From an uncultured Campylobacter sp. (GTDB lineage: Bacteria; Actinomycetota; Actinomycetes; Mycobacteriales; Mycobacteriaceae): 49,651 nucleotides of DNA. Shown here piece after piece: positions 33,962-41,507 of the stretch. The stretch lies in NCBI GenBank assembly GCA_946221035.1, contig CAMIME010000013.1:1-49651 (forward strand), read 5' to 3'. The stretch's first letter is position 1. The number at the start of each line of letters is the position of its first letter. The notes below the pieces were generated by a model. The model was not told the DNA's origin. It was given only the letters and a program-made list of their open reading frames with translations, and searched no databases. The position numbers and the translations under genes are program-made.

Positions 33962-34930
33962 CTACCGAGCTTCATCGACACGGCCCGCGATTACCTGGGC
34001 AGTGTGTTTGGCAAAGGGCCCTACACCCATCAGCGTTGCCGAGCCGTCGCCGGTCCAGTTGCCGTAACCGACTAGATGCAGATTCTTCACCGCGGTTTCG
34101 CGGCCGCGCATGAGGTGGCGGAATGGGCCGAGGGCCGGACGGAAACCAGTGCACCAGATCAGGTGGTCGTGGTCGAGCTCGCTCAAGATATCGAAGATGG
34201 GGGTAGCGGTGAGCTGACCGGAGTTGCGGAGCTCTCGTAGATGAGGAAGCGCGACAATGTTCCCGAGGTTCGGGCCGGAATCGCCGCCGAGAATTCGGCG
34301 GCGGCTGCGGAGGAAGAGATCGCGGCCATCGACATCATCAGGCATCCAGCGCGGTCGCTCACGTGTGAACCATGTGACCTCCGACGTCCCAATGAGGTCA
34401 GCGGCGATCTGCGCACCCGAGTTCGCCCCGCCGACCACCGCGACCTTCGCGCCGCGGAATGGTTCGGGGCCCGGGTAGGTCGCCGAGTGCCACTGCCTTC
34501 CGCGGAAGGTGCCGGGATAGTGGGGCACGAATGGCGCGGACCACGTGCCTGTGGCCGCGACAACGTGCTCCGCTGTGAATTGACCGGCGGTCGAATCTAA
34601 GTGGAACACCCCTCCCTCATGGGACACGCTGCGAACGTGCACTGGGCGCCTAACCGGGAGGTCGTACCGTCGTTCGTAGCTTTCGAGATAGTCGATGACA
34701 TGGCTTGCCGGCGGGTAGCCCGGGGACTTCGGCATAGGCCAGCCGGGCAGATTGGAGAACCCCGCGGCGGAGAAAAGCGTTAGTGAAGGCCAAGCGTGCA
34801 ACCACGCTCCGCCGGGTTCCTTCTGGTTGTCCAGGACCAAAAAGTCCACTTTGTAGCGCCGCAGGTAGTATGCCGTGGCTAGGCCGGACTGGCCACCACC
34901 GACGACGATGGCCGTGTGATGCTCAGCCAA
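33962..34930 (-). CDS. ArsO-like FAD/NAD(P)-dependent monooxygenase
   Basis: 322 residues. FAD motif VVGGGQSGLATAYYL at the N-terminus, NADP motif VAVVGGANSGAQIA at about 165, and the family segments EPGGAWLHAWPSLTLFS and WPMPKSPGYPPASHVIDYL are typical of the ArsO group of flavoprotein monooxygenases often found in arsenic islands. Its reaction is uncertain. It converges with the metal ATPase gene. No other arsenic genes are next to it. The 86 nt upstream lead to boundary repeat copy 4. Confidence 0.83.
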   Translation of the reverse strand: MAEHHTAIVVGGGQSGLATAYYLRRYKVDFLVLDNQKEPGGAWLHAWPSLTLFSAAGFSNLPGWPMPKSPGYPPASHVIDYLESYERRYDLPVRRPVHVRSVSHEGGVFHLDSTAGQFTAEHVVAATGTWSAPFVPHYPGTFRGRQWHSATYPGPEPFRGAKVAVVGGANSGAQIAADLIGTSEVTWFTRERPRWMPDDVDGRDLFLRSRRRILGGDSGPNLGNIVALPHLRELRNSGQLTATPIFDILSELDHDHLIWCTGFRPALGPFRHLMRGRETAVKNLHLVGYGNWTGDGSATLMGVGPFAKHTAQVIAGRVDEAR

Positions 34931-35016
34931 TCGATCATCTCTCCGTAATCACCACATCGGGCAAATGCCCACCCAGTTGTGTCTCCGCGAGCTTACCCTC
35001 CACAACCGTTGCCTCG

Positions 35017-35997
35017 CTATACGTTGAATTTGAACTCGACGGCGTGTCGGCGCACCAGCAGCGCCGCCGGCAGGAAGATCGCCACCGTGGCCAGGGTCGC
35101 ACCCCACAACCAATGCACGCCCTGCGCAGAGGCGCCCAGGAAGGAGGCGAAGGTAAACAGCGGGCCCGGCATCGCCTGGGCGGCGCCGTAGCCGGCGAGG
35201 AAGGTGTCGTGGTCCACCATCCCGGTGGGCACCGTGGCCTGCTCTAACAGCGGCAGCACCACGTGCCCGCCGCCGAATACCAGGGTGCCGGAGCGATAGA
35301 AGCTGTCGAAGATGCCCCAGCTCGTGCCCATGCGTCCCGCCAGCGGCAGCAGCGCGAGCAGAGCCGCGAACACCGTCAGCGCCCCCAGACCGACGGTGCG
35401 GCTGGCGGCGGGGGTGCGGCTGGGGGCCGAAGGGGCGTCGATAGGCGAAAGCGCGAAGGTGGCCACGAGCATGCTCGCAACGATCGCACCGACCTGGGCC
35501 GCAGGGTGCGGCACGAGCAGCACGATGAGGAAGGCCGCGAGAGCGACGCCCGCGCGCAGCCGGTCCGTGACAATGTTCTTCGCCATGCCGGCGACCGCCT
35601 GCGCGACGACCGCGACCGCCGCCGCCTTGAGCCCCGCGAGCCAGCCGGCGTCCGAGATGTCGCCGAGGCGTGCCACGCCGAGCGTGAACGCGACCATGAG
35701 GACCACGCTCGGCAGCGTGAAGCCCACAAACGCCGCGAGCATGCCACCGTATCCCGCGCGTTTGAGCCCAATTGCCATGCCGACCTGGCTCGACGCGGGG
35801 CCCGGCATGAACTGGCACAAGGCGACGAGGTCGGCGTACTCGTCGTCGGTGAGCCACTTCCGTTTCTCCACAAACTCGTCCCGGAAGTACCCCAGGTGCG
35901 CCGTCGGCCCGCCAAACGAGATCAGGCCAAGTCGGGTGAATATATGTAATACCCCCAGCACAAGCGCGATGGTAGCGGAGGTGTGTGCTTGGGGCAT
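35017..35997 (-). pseudogene. chrA: Chromate-type transporter, copy 2, truncated at the 3' end
   Basis: 326 codons. The sequence follows copy 1 (21832-23013) closely from FTRLGLISFGGPTAHLGYFR to ATLATVAIFLPAALLV, then departs into RRHAVEFKFNV and a stop. About 80 residues, the last two to three membrane segments of the second CHR half, are missing. The foreign tail is boundary repeat copy 4. The start is taken at 35997, although MPQAHTSATIA differs from copy 1. It may still be expressed but is unlikely to have full function. Confidence 0.8.
35018..35043 (+). repeat. Boundary repeat, copy 4
   Basis: TACGTTGAATTTGAACTCGA and flanks. On the minus strand it encodes the last residues VEFKFNV of the truncated chrA copy 2, so the repeat marks the breakpoint of that gene. 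Confidence 0.85.
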
Positions 35998-36037
35998 TGG
36001 ATGCGGAAATTTCCGCTAGGGCGCCAAGGCAACACGA

Positions 36038-36199
36038 CTACGACTTCGAAATTCCTTTCCAAGGCTGGCTGTCCGACTTAGTTTTAATGTAGTGCCCGTC
36101 ACGGGTGAACTTGTCCCACTTGTCGGTCAACGGATTGTATTTCTGCACCCGGTTTGAAACTGCACCGTTCCTGCCTCCGAGCCCCGTATTTTTAGCCAT
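36038..36199 (-). CDS. Small basic protein of unknown function
   Basis: 53 residues, too short for many gene callers: MAKNTGLGGRNGAVSNRVQK at the start and TKSDSQPWKGISKS at the end. This pattern is widespread among small uncharacterised bacterial proteins. GGAG lies 6 nt before the ATG. The surroundings are visibly lower in GC than the rest of the window, a sign of transfer. Confidence 0.75.
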   Translation of the reverse strand: MAKNTGLGGRNGAVSNRVQKYNPLTDKWDKFTRDGHYIKTKSDSQPWKGISKS

Positions 36200-36250
36200 A
36201 TTTTTCTCCGTTTTAGTGTCCGAACAACCAGCGATTCTAGATTTGAGGAA

Positions 36251-36478
36251 CTAGTAGAGTGGCTCACCACAGCTTGCGCAGTACTCTTCGCCCTCTTCGT
36301 AAATACCACCGCAGCAGTATCGCGGGCCGCCGCTTACTTCAAAACACGATTCATGCCACGGCTCGCCATTAAAGTCGATCCCACCTGAAGTAATCTTCTC
36401 GCCGCAACCTTCACAGTTTGGTGTAGACGCACACGTCCGAGAATTGTGCCCTTCAGCACCGCAAACACCACATGCCAT
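36251..36478 (-). CDS. Small protein with zinc-knuckle and LIM-like zinc sites
   Basis: 75 residues. CGVCGAEGHNSRTC at residues 3-16 is a perfect CX2CX4HX4C zinc knuckle. It is followed by CEGCGEKITSGGI and WHESCFEVSG, whose CxxC and HxxC spacing recalls a LIM zinc finger, and by CCGGIYEEGEEYCASCGE, another possible zinc ribbon. The protein would bind two or three zinc ions; the zinc knuckle suggests single-stranded nucleic acid binding. Start ATG follows TATTGT by 6 nt. It lies in the same low-GC patch as the previous gene. Confidence 0.75.
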   Translation of the reverse strand: MACGVCGAEGHNSRTCASTPNCEGCGEKITSGGIDFNGEPWHESCFEVSGGPRYCCGGIYEEGEEYCASCGEPLY

Positions 36479-36611
36479 ATGAGAACAATAATTCACCGGT
36501 GAAGGTCGCTGCAACACCTGCTAAGAACTCGGACGGGACAACCGAGAATGCCTTATAGAAGTCACGCTCAAACACCCGGGACGACACCAAAGGAGGAGAA
36601 GCTTTCACCAC

Positions 36612-37660
36612 TTGAGCTCGCTGTTTGAGATGGATCCTGCCCGGCGTGACCACATCCCCGCCTTCCGCACCGCTCTCGACGTTGCGATCCCGATGTTCAC
36701 GCTGCTCGCGCTCGGCCGCATGGATCTGGCCATCTACGCGAACTTCGGCGCGTTCACCGACGTGTACGGCAGGCACATGACGCGCCGGGGGCGGCTGAAG
36801 CATCACATACTGGCAGGTATCGCACTGACCCCTGCAGTGACCGTGGGCGCGGTCATGGCGTGGCTAGACCTCAGCCCGTGGGCGCTGATGGCCGTCACCG
36901 CGCTGGTGTCCCCGGTGTGGGCGACCATGGCGTTGGCCGCGGACATGAAGCCGACCGGGTCGGTGTTTGCGATCTTCTCCGTAGCTGCCGTCGGGTCCTT
37001 AAACAACCCGGTCCACCCGGCTCTCGCCTTCGCCATCGCCGGCACGCGGCGCTGCTGTGCCTGACGCTCGGCCAGATCTCCCACCTCATCGGTGAGGAGC
37101 CAGGCGGCGACGCGAAGGAACCCGAGCACCCCTCCCTGGCGCCCGAGGCGGGGCGGGTGCCGTGGCGGCGCCTGCGGGTCGAAGCCAGCCGCTTCTTTTT
37201 CTCCCCTCTACTCGCGGGTGTGCTGGGGCTGATCTCCGTGACTATTTTCGACCCCCTCACCCACTCCTACTGGGCCATGGTCGTTGCCGTCGCGCCGCTG
37301 GTGAACCCCCGGTTCAAGATGCAGTACTACCGCCCCATCGAGCGCGTCCTGGGCACCCTCACCGGCATCGCGGTAGCCGGCTTTTTGCTGTCCTACCCGA
37401 TGCAGGGCTGGTAGATCGTCGTGTGGATTGCGATTCTGCAGTACCTCACCGAGATGTACGTGACCCGCAACTACACCATCGCCACCAGCTTCATCACCCC
37501 GACCGCCCTGCTGATGGTGCAGACGGCCGAGGCCTCCCCCGTCTGGCCGATGCTCCTTGCCCGCACCGCGGAGACCGTCATCGGCGCTTTCGCGGCGCTT
37601 GTCGTCATCGCGGTCGGCTACGTGCGCAAGTACCCCGAGGTCGTGCTGCCGCGTCGCTAG
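36612..37660 (+). pseudogene. FUSC-family membrane protein gene, broken
   Basis: Three pieces of one reading frame are visible. The first (TTG 36612 to stop 37064) has RTALDVAIPMFTLLALGRMD and several membrane helices. A one-base loss near 37046 shifts the frame; the continuation reads ALLCLTLGQISHLIG and runs to SYPMQGW. There a TAG (37412-37414) interrupts it before IVVWIAILQYLTEMYV, ending at 37660. The sequence is of the fusaric-acid-resistance/aromatic acid exporter type. Two independent lesions make it a pseudogene unless one is a sequencing error. Confidence 0.85.
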
Positions 37661-37716
37661 GAGCAGTTGCTTTGCGACGGGCTCCCGCTCTACCCATTGC
37701 ACATCGAGCAACCACC

Positions 37717-37731
37717 GAATACAGTGTATTC
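37717..37731. promoter_or_regulatory. Palindromic operator before relBE
   Basis: GAATACAGTGTATTC has two perfect 6-bp arms around AGT and lies 22 nt before the antitoxin start. A site for the RelB-like dimer is likely. Confidence 0.6.
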
Positions 37732-37753
37732 ACACTGATCAAAGGGGTAAACT

Positions 37754-37969
37754 TTGGCTACGATGACAATCCGGATGGATGACGACGACGCAGAACTCGT
37801 GCGTAAGTACGCTCGCTTCGAGGGCGTAACTCTTTCCGATTTCGCCCGCAATGCGATCTTGGAAAAGATTGAAGATGCGCATGATCTGCAGGAGCTTCGA
37901 GACGCCATCGCGCACGACACCGGCGAGCGGTACAACGTGGGCGACATTCTCGCCGATCTCGATACGTAG
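37754..37969 (+). CDS. RelB/DUF6290-type antitoxin
   Basis: 71 residues. The N-terminal ribbon-helix-helix is TMTIRMDDDDAELVRKYARF followed by VTLSDFARNAIL, and the acidic C-terminus would wrap the toxin. TTG start with AAAGGGG 6 nt upstream; an ATG two codons later is an alternative. Followed 9 nt later by the toxin gene. Confidence 0.88.
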   Translation: MATMTIRMDDDDAELVRKYARFEGVTLSDFARNAILEKIEDAHDLQELRDAIAHDTGERYNVGDILADLDT

Positions 37970-37978
37970 CACCCCCGG

Positions 37979-38263
37979 ATGATGGCACCATCGGGCCACT
38001 ACACAGTCGAATTCACGGCCCACGCACGGAAGCAGCTGAAGAAAATGGACCGCTTCGACGCGCGGCTCATCGCCACCTGGATCAAAGAGAATTTGGACGG
38101 CTGCACCAACCCGCGCGCACTTGGGAAAGGGCTCTCCGCAGATCGTTCCGGCGAGTGGAGATACCGCGTCGGCGCGTACCGGATCCTCGCCCTCATCGAT
38201 GAGAGCACGATCACAATCGCGGTGCTTTCGATAGGCCACCGCCGCGAGATCTATCGCGATTAA
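37979..38263 (+). CDS. relE: RelE-family toxin (ribosome-dependent mRNA interferase)
   Basis: 94 residues. YTVEFTAHARKQLKKMDRFD, NPRALGKGLSADRSGEWRYR and GAYRILALIDESTITIAVLS, with VLSIGHRREIYRD at the end, are a textbook RelE/ParE layout, including the basic Arg residues used for mRNA cleavage and the C-terminal Tyr. Two ATGs (37979 and 37982) are possible starts. ArfB copy 2 follows 63 nt later. Confidence 0.9.
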   Translation: MMAPSGHYTVEFTAHARKQLKKMDRFDARLIATWIKENLDGCTNPRALGKGLSADRSGEWRYRVGAYRILALIDESTITIAVLSIGHRREIYRD

Positions 38264-38326
38264 CAACCGACAGCACCGACTCAGCTGCCTCGTTCTCGGC
38301 CCCAGGGTGAACGTAGGGTGTTGGGC

Positions 38327-38767
38327 ATGCAGGACCTGACCATCGCGCCCGCACCGGGGATCCCCTGCGGCCTCGTCGTCGCCGCCGCGGATCTGACGGA
38401 GCGGTTTGCGAAGGCGTCGGGCCCCGGCGGCCAGGGCGTCAACACCACCGACAGCAAGGTGCAGCTCTCCCTCGACATCGCGGCGTGCGCATCGCTTTCC
38501 GACGCCCAACGCCGCCGCGCCCTCCACAACCTCGAACACCGCCTGGACGGCACTGTGCTCACCGTGAGCGCGTCGACGCAACGCTCGCAGGTCCGCAACC
38601 GCGCCGAGGCGCGAGAGCGCATGGCCGCCCTATTGCGTGAGGCGCTCGCCCCACCGCCTCCCCCGCGGCGGAAAACGAAGCCGACGCGCGGCTCGGTGCG
38701 GCGCCGTCTCGAAGCGAAGAAGCGGCGCTCGGAGCTGAAGTCGACGAGGCGTAAGCCCCAGCTGTGA
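38327..38767 (+). CDS. arfB: ArfB-type alternative ribosome-rescue factor, copy 2
   Basis: 146 residues. GGQ in SGPGGQGVNTTDSKVQLS and the same Pro-run and basic tail (RGSVRRRLEAKKRRSELKST) as copy 1 at 28452. The N-terminus differs more than the tail. ATG 7 nt after TAGGGT (leaderless pattern), same as in copy 1. It lies directly downstream of RelBE, whose toxin class creates the truncated-mRNA ribosomes that ArfB clears; a functional link is my inference. Confidence 0.92.
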   Translation: MQDLTIAPAPGIPCGLVVAAADLTERFAKASGPGGQGVNTTDSKVQLSLDIAACASLSDAQRRRALHNLEHRLDGTVLTVSASTQRSQVRNRAEARERMAALLREALAPPPPPRRKTKPTRGSVRRRLEAKKRRSELKSTRRKPQL

Positions 38768-38838
38768 TTTCGGTGCAACTCCGCCAAAGTTACGAGGGTT
38801 TGGTCGGTTACCGCATTCAGCTAGCCCATTGGTGAAGC

Positions 38839-38862
38839 ACACATTGAATTTGAGCTCCACCG
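38839..38862 (+). repeat. Boundary repeat, copy 5
   Basis: CACATTGAATTTGAGCTCCA and flanks, the most diverged copy. It is 63 nt before the RHH-Lnt fusion gene, the same distance as between copy 1 and the complete RHH gene. Confidence 0.75.
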
Positions 38863-38925
38863 AACTTCAGGCAAAACCCGTCTTACTCTAGGAGTTCTAA
38901 TGATTTCCTATTACGGGTAGTTTCT

Positions 38926-40542
38926 ATGAAAACGATTAATGGCCAACCGGTGAGCGAGGCGCAAATTGACAGGTGGGTAACCGAAGCCGAAAACGGTTAC
39001 GACGTGGAGACGCTGCGCCGACGAGGACGGAAGCCGCGAAACTGGCGCAGATTGGCCGGTCCCACCGCGCTCATGATGGGAGCTGCGGTTGTCTGGTGGC
39101 TGGCGCTGCCGCCACGCGGTTGGTGGGTGCTGTTCCCGGTGGGCGTGACTATGTTCATGCTGGCTTTGGCAGGTCAACCACTACGTAACCGTATGTGGCT
39201 CGGTGGGTTGGCCGGGGTGGCGCACTACGCTCTTGCTCTGCGCTGGCTCACCGACTTCAACACTGCCGGATACGCTGCTGTTGTTGCCGTTCAGGCGCTA
39301 CTGTTATTGCTGGTTGCCGCGGTATCGCCTAACGAGGCGGCTTTTCGCAGCCGCTGGTCGGGCTGGTGGCTGCTCACCCCTGCTGCCCTGGTGTTATTGG
39401 AGGCTGTGCAGCACAGGTTCCCGTTCGGCGGTTTCCCGCTGTCCGCTCTCGGATACAGCCAGACCGATGGTCCTTTTATGGCGGCAGCGCCCCTGGGTGG
39501 GACTCTCCTGGTGACCGCGTTGGCCGCAGTTGCGGGGGCCGTTGTTACCGCTGTCATCTTCGGGCCGAGACGAGCCCGTGCAGCATCCGTGGTCGCAGTG
39601 GTCGTGGTACTCGCGGTACCGGCGTTCGCGCCAACGATCGTAGATGATACGGCAGAAGGCAGCCTTGACGTCGTGCTCGTGCAGGGTGGAGGCCCCCGCG
39701 GGCTTCGCGCGATCAATACCGATCCGTTTGATACGACCCGCCGGCACCTACAGGCTGCCGAAGATATCACCGGGGACCCTGATCTGGTTCTGCTGCCCGA
39801 AAACGTCGCCAATATCGACGGCTCAATCGACGGGACGCTCGTTGATGCAGCTTTCGCTGAACTGGCTATGCAACTCGACACAAACATCGTTGTCGGAATT
39901 ACCGAATCCGAGGATCAACATTTCCGGAACGCATCCATAGTGTGGGGACCGGACGGGACCCGGTTAGGACGCTATGAGAAGCATCATCGTGTGCCGTTCG
40001 GCGAGTACATCCCTATGCGCAATCTGATTGAACGACTCAGCGAGGACGCACGGTTCATCCCCCGCGACGCCATTGCCGGAGAGGGACCGGCGGTGCTCGA
40101 TCCCAGCGGGACACCACGATTGGGGATCGTCATTTCTTATGAGGTCTTCTTCGCCGACCGGGTCGCCGATGCCGTTCGCAATGGTGGGCAGCTAATCCTC
40201 GCACCGACCAACGCCGCGTCTTTTGTGACCGAGGAAGTACCTGCAATTGAAGTGGCCGCATCCCGGATGCGTGCCCGCGAGTTTGGCCGCACCGTTCTCC
40301 AGGCTGCCCCCACCGGATACTCCGCAGTTATCCAGCCCGACGGCACAGTCTCACAGCTCAGTGGCCTGGGCACGAACGAACTGCTGACGGCAACCGTTCC
40401 CCTTCATACTGGTTTGACGCCGTATGCGCGCATGGGGGATACGCCCCTGTTGGTTCTCGCGATGCTGGCTCTTGCATGGCCTGCGGTTACCGGCCTCGTC
40501 AGCTGGCGCAAGAGAAGGCAGGTTACGGAAGTATCCCACTAA
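38926..40542 (+). CDS. lnt: RHH N-terminus fused to an Lnt-like apolipoprotein N-acyltransferase
   Basis: 538 residues. Residues 1-38 (MKTINGQPVSEAQIDRWVTE to RGRKPR) equal the start of the RHH antitoxin at 29747. From about 39 the protein is an Lnt: about six to seven membrane segments, then a nitrilase-like domain with Glu292 (LPENVAN), Lys352 and Glu360 (EKHHRVPFGEY), and a last membrane helix. The residue aligned to the E. coli nucleophile Cys387 is Ser404 (VISYEVFF); the Lys-to-nucleophile distance of 52 is the same in both. Lnt N-acylates lipoproteins. Translation could also start inside, e.g. at an internal Met near 50. Confidence 0.8.
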   Translation: MKTINGQPVSEAQIDRWVTEAENGYDVETLRRRGRKPRNWRRLAGPTALMMGAAVVWWLALPPRGWWVLFPVGVTMFMLALAGQPLRNRMWLGGLAGVAHYALALRWLTDFNTAGYAAVVAVQALLLLLVAAVSPNEAAFRSRWSGWWLLTPAALVLLEAVQHRFPFGGFPLSALGYSQTDGPFMAAAPLGGTLLVTALAAVAGAVVTAVIFGPRRARAASVVAVVVVLAVPAFAPTIVDDTAEGSLDVVLVQGGGPRGLRAINTDPFDTTRRHLQAAEDITGDPDLVLLPENVANIDGSIDGTLVDAAFAELAMQLDTNIVVGITESEDQHFRNASIVWGPDGTRLGRYEKHHRVPFGEYIPMRNLIERLSEDARFIPRDAIAGEGPAVLDPSGTPRLGIVISYEVFFADRVADAVRNGGQLILAPTNAASFVTEEVPAIEVAASRMRAREFGRTVLQAAPTGYSAVIQPDGTVSQLSGLGTNELLTATVPLHTGLTPYARMGDTPLLVLAMLALAWPAVTGLVSWRKRRQVTEVSH

Positions 40543-40772
40543 ACGTGGATTACGGCACCTGCTCCTCGTTGGCGGGACGCTCGCCGCCCCCATATATGAC
40601 GAGCACGGACTGCCTCCCCTGTGCCCCGGTCTGCCCTGCCTGAAAAAGCTATCAAATCCGGGCTGTGTCGGCGATGAGTGAGAAGCGTCTCTCCGGTCTG
40701 AGGCGGGTGCCTCACGCCTAGTCACTGCCGCCGGTTCCGGTGTCGGGGCCGGTCCTGGTGAGTGCGGGAAGG
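40543..40772. other. Gap between lnt fusion and M23 remnant
   Basis: No gene or clear signal is visible in these 230 nt. Confidence 0.5.
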
Positions 40773-40995
40773 TTAGAAGGTGACGCCGTGCTCGGCGAAC
40801 CAGGGCAACGGGTCGACCGCCCCGCTGCCAGTCGGGTAAAGCTCGAAGTGCAGGTGAGAGCCGGTGGAAAACCCCCGGTTGCCCATGCCAGCGATCCTCT
40901 GAACAGCGGTGACGCGTTTTCCAACGGTCACGTCGAGAGTCTCCATATGACCGTAGACGGCAATCGGGTCATCATCCCGATCGCGGCCGTTCCGG
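40773..40995 (-). pseudogene. 3' fragment of an M23-family peptidase gene
   Basis: The minus strand encodes PIAVYGHMETLDVTVGKRV and GNRGFSTGSHLHFELYPTG, the last two zinc/catalytic His motifs of M23 (LytM) cell-wall peptidases, ending GVTF and stop. The N-terminal half with the first zinc ligands is missing; homology stops near 40995, just before the copper promoter. Confidence 0.8.
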
Positions 40996-41045
40996 AAGTC
41001 CTGCCCGCCGAACGGGACGCTTAGGGGCAGACACCTCCTTGACTG

Positions 41046-41063
41046 ATACCCCCCCATGGGTAT
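41046..41063. promoter_or_regulatory. CsoR-type copper operator
   Basis: ATACCCCCCCATGGGTAT: inverted repeat ATACCC/GGGTAT with 6-bp spacer, overlapping a -10-like TATAGG (41061-41066), 65 nt before copZ. CsoR boxes have such G/C tracts between A/T edges. Copper binding to CsoR would release it. Confidence 0.65.
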
Positions 41064-41127
41064 AGGTTGAAGGTTGTTGGGGCATCTCCACTCCTGCCCT
41101 TCAGGACATCAAGGAAAGGATCATCTG

Positions 41128-41337
41128 ATGAGCGCCGTAACAAAGAAGTACATCATCGAAGGCATGACCTGCGGACACTGCAAATCCTCCGTGGAGGAGG
41201 AGATCGGCGAGGTCGCCGGTGTGACCATGGTGGAGGCCACCGTGGATACCGGACAGGTGACCGTCACGGGTGAAAACTTCACCGACGACGATGTTGTCGC
41301 CGCTGTCAAGACAGCCGGCTACACCGTCAAGCCCTAA
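41128..41337 (+). CDS. copZ: CopZ-like copper chaperone
   Basis: 69 residues, a single HMA domain: KYIIEGMTCGHCKSSVEEEI with the metal-binding CxxC in MTCGHC and the late GYTVKP. It should carry Cu(I) to the ATPase encoded 170 nt downstream. GGAAAGGA lies 7 nt before the ATG; longer upstream starts are rejected. Confidence 0.93.
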   Translation: MSAVTKKYIIEGMTCGHCKSSVEEEIGEVAGVTMVEATVDTGQVTVTGENFTDDDVVAAVKTAGYTVKP

Positions 41338-41507
41338 TCTCTGGGCTCGGTCCCCACCTCGGGTAGACACAGCCGGGCCAACCCTGCTGGATATGCCCAT
41401 CAGGCCCAGCCATGCCGGTTCGATATCCCCGACGGTGCATCTGTGGGCGGGCCTTTTGGGACCTCGGAGATGCACCTCACCACTGTTTGCTGAAGGACTG
41501 ATCACTG

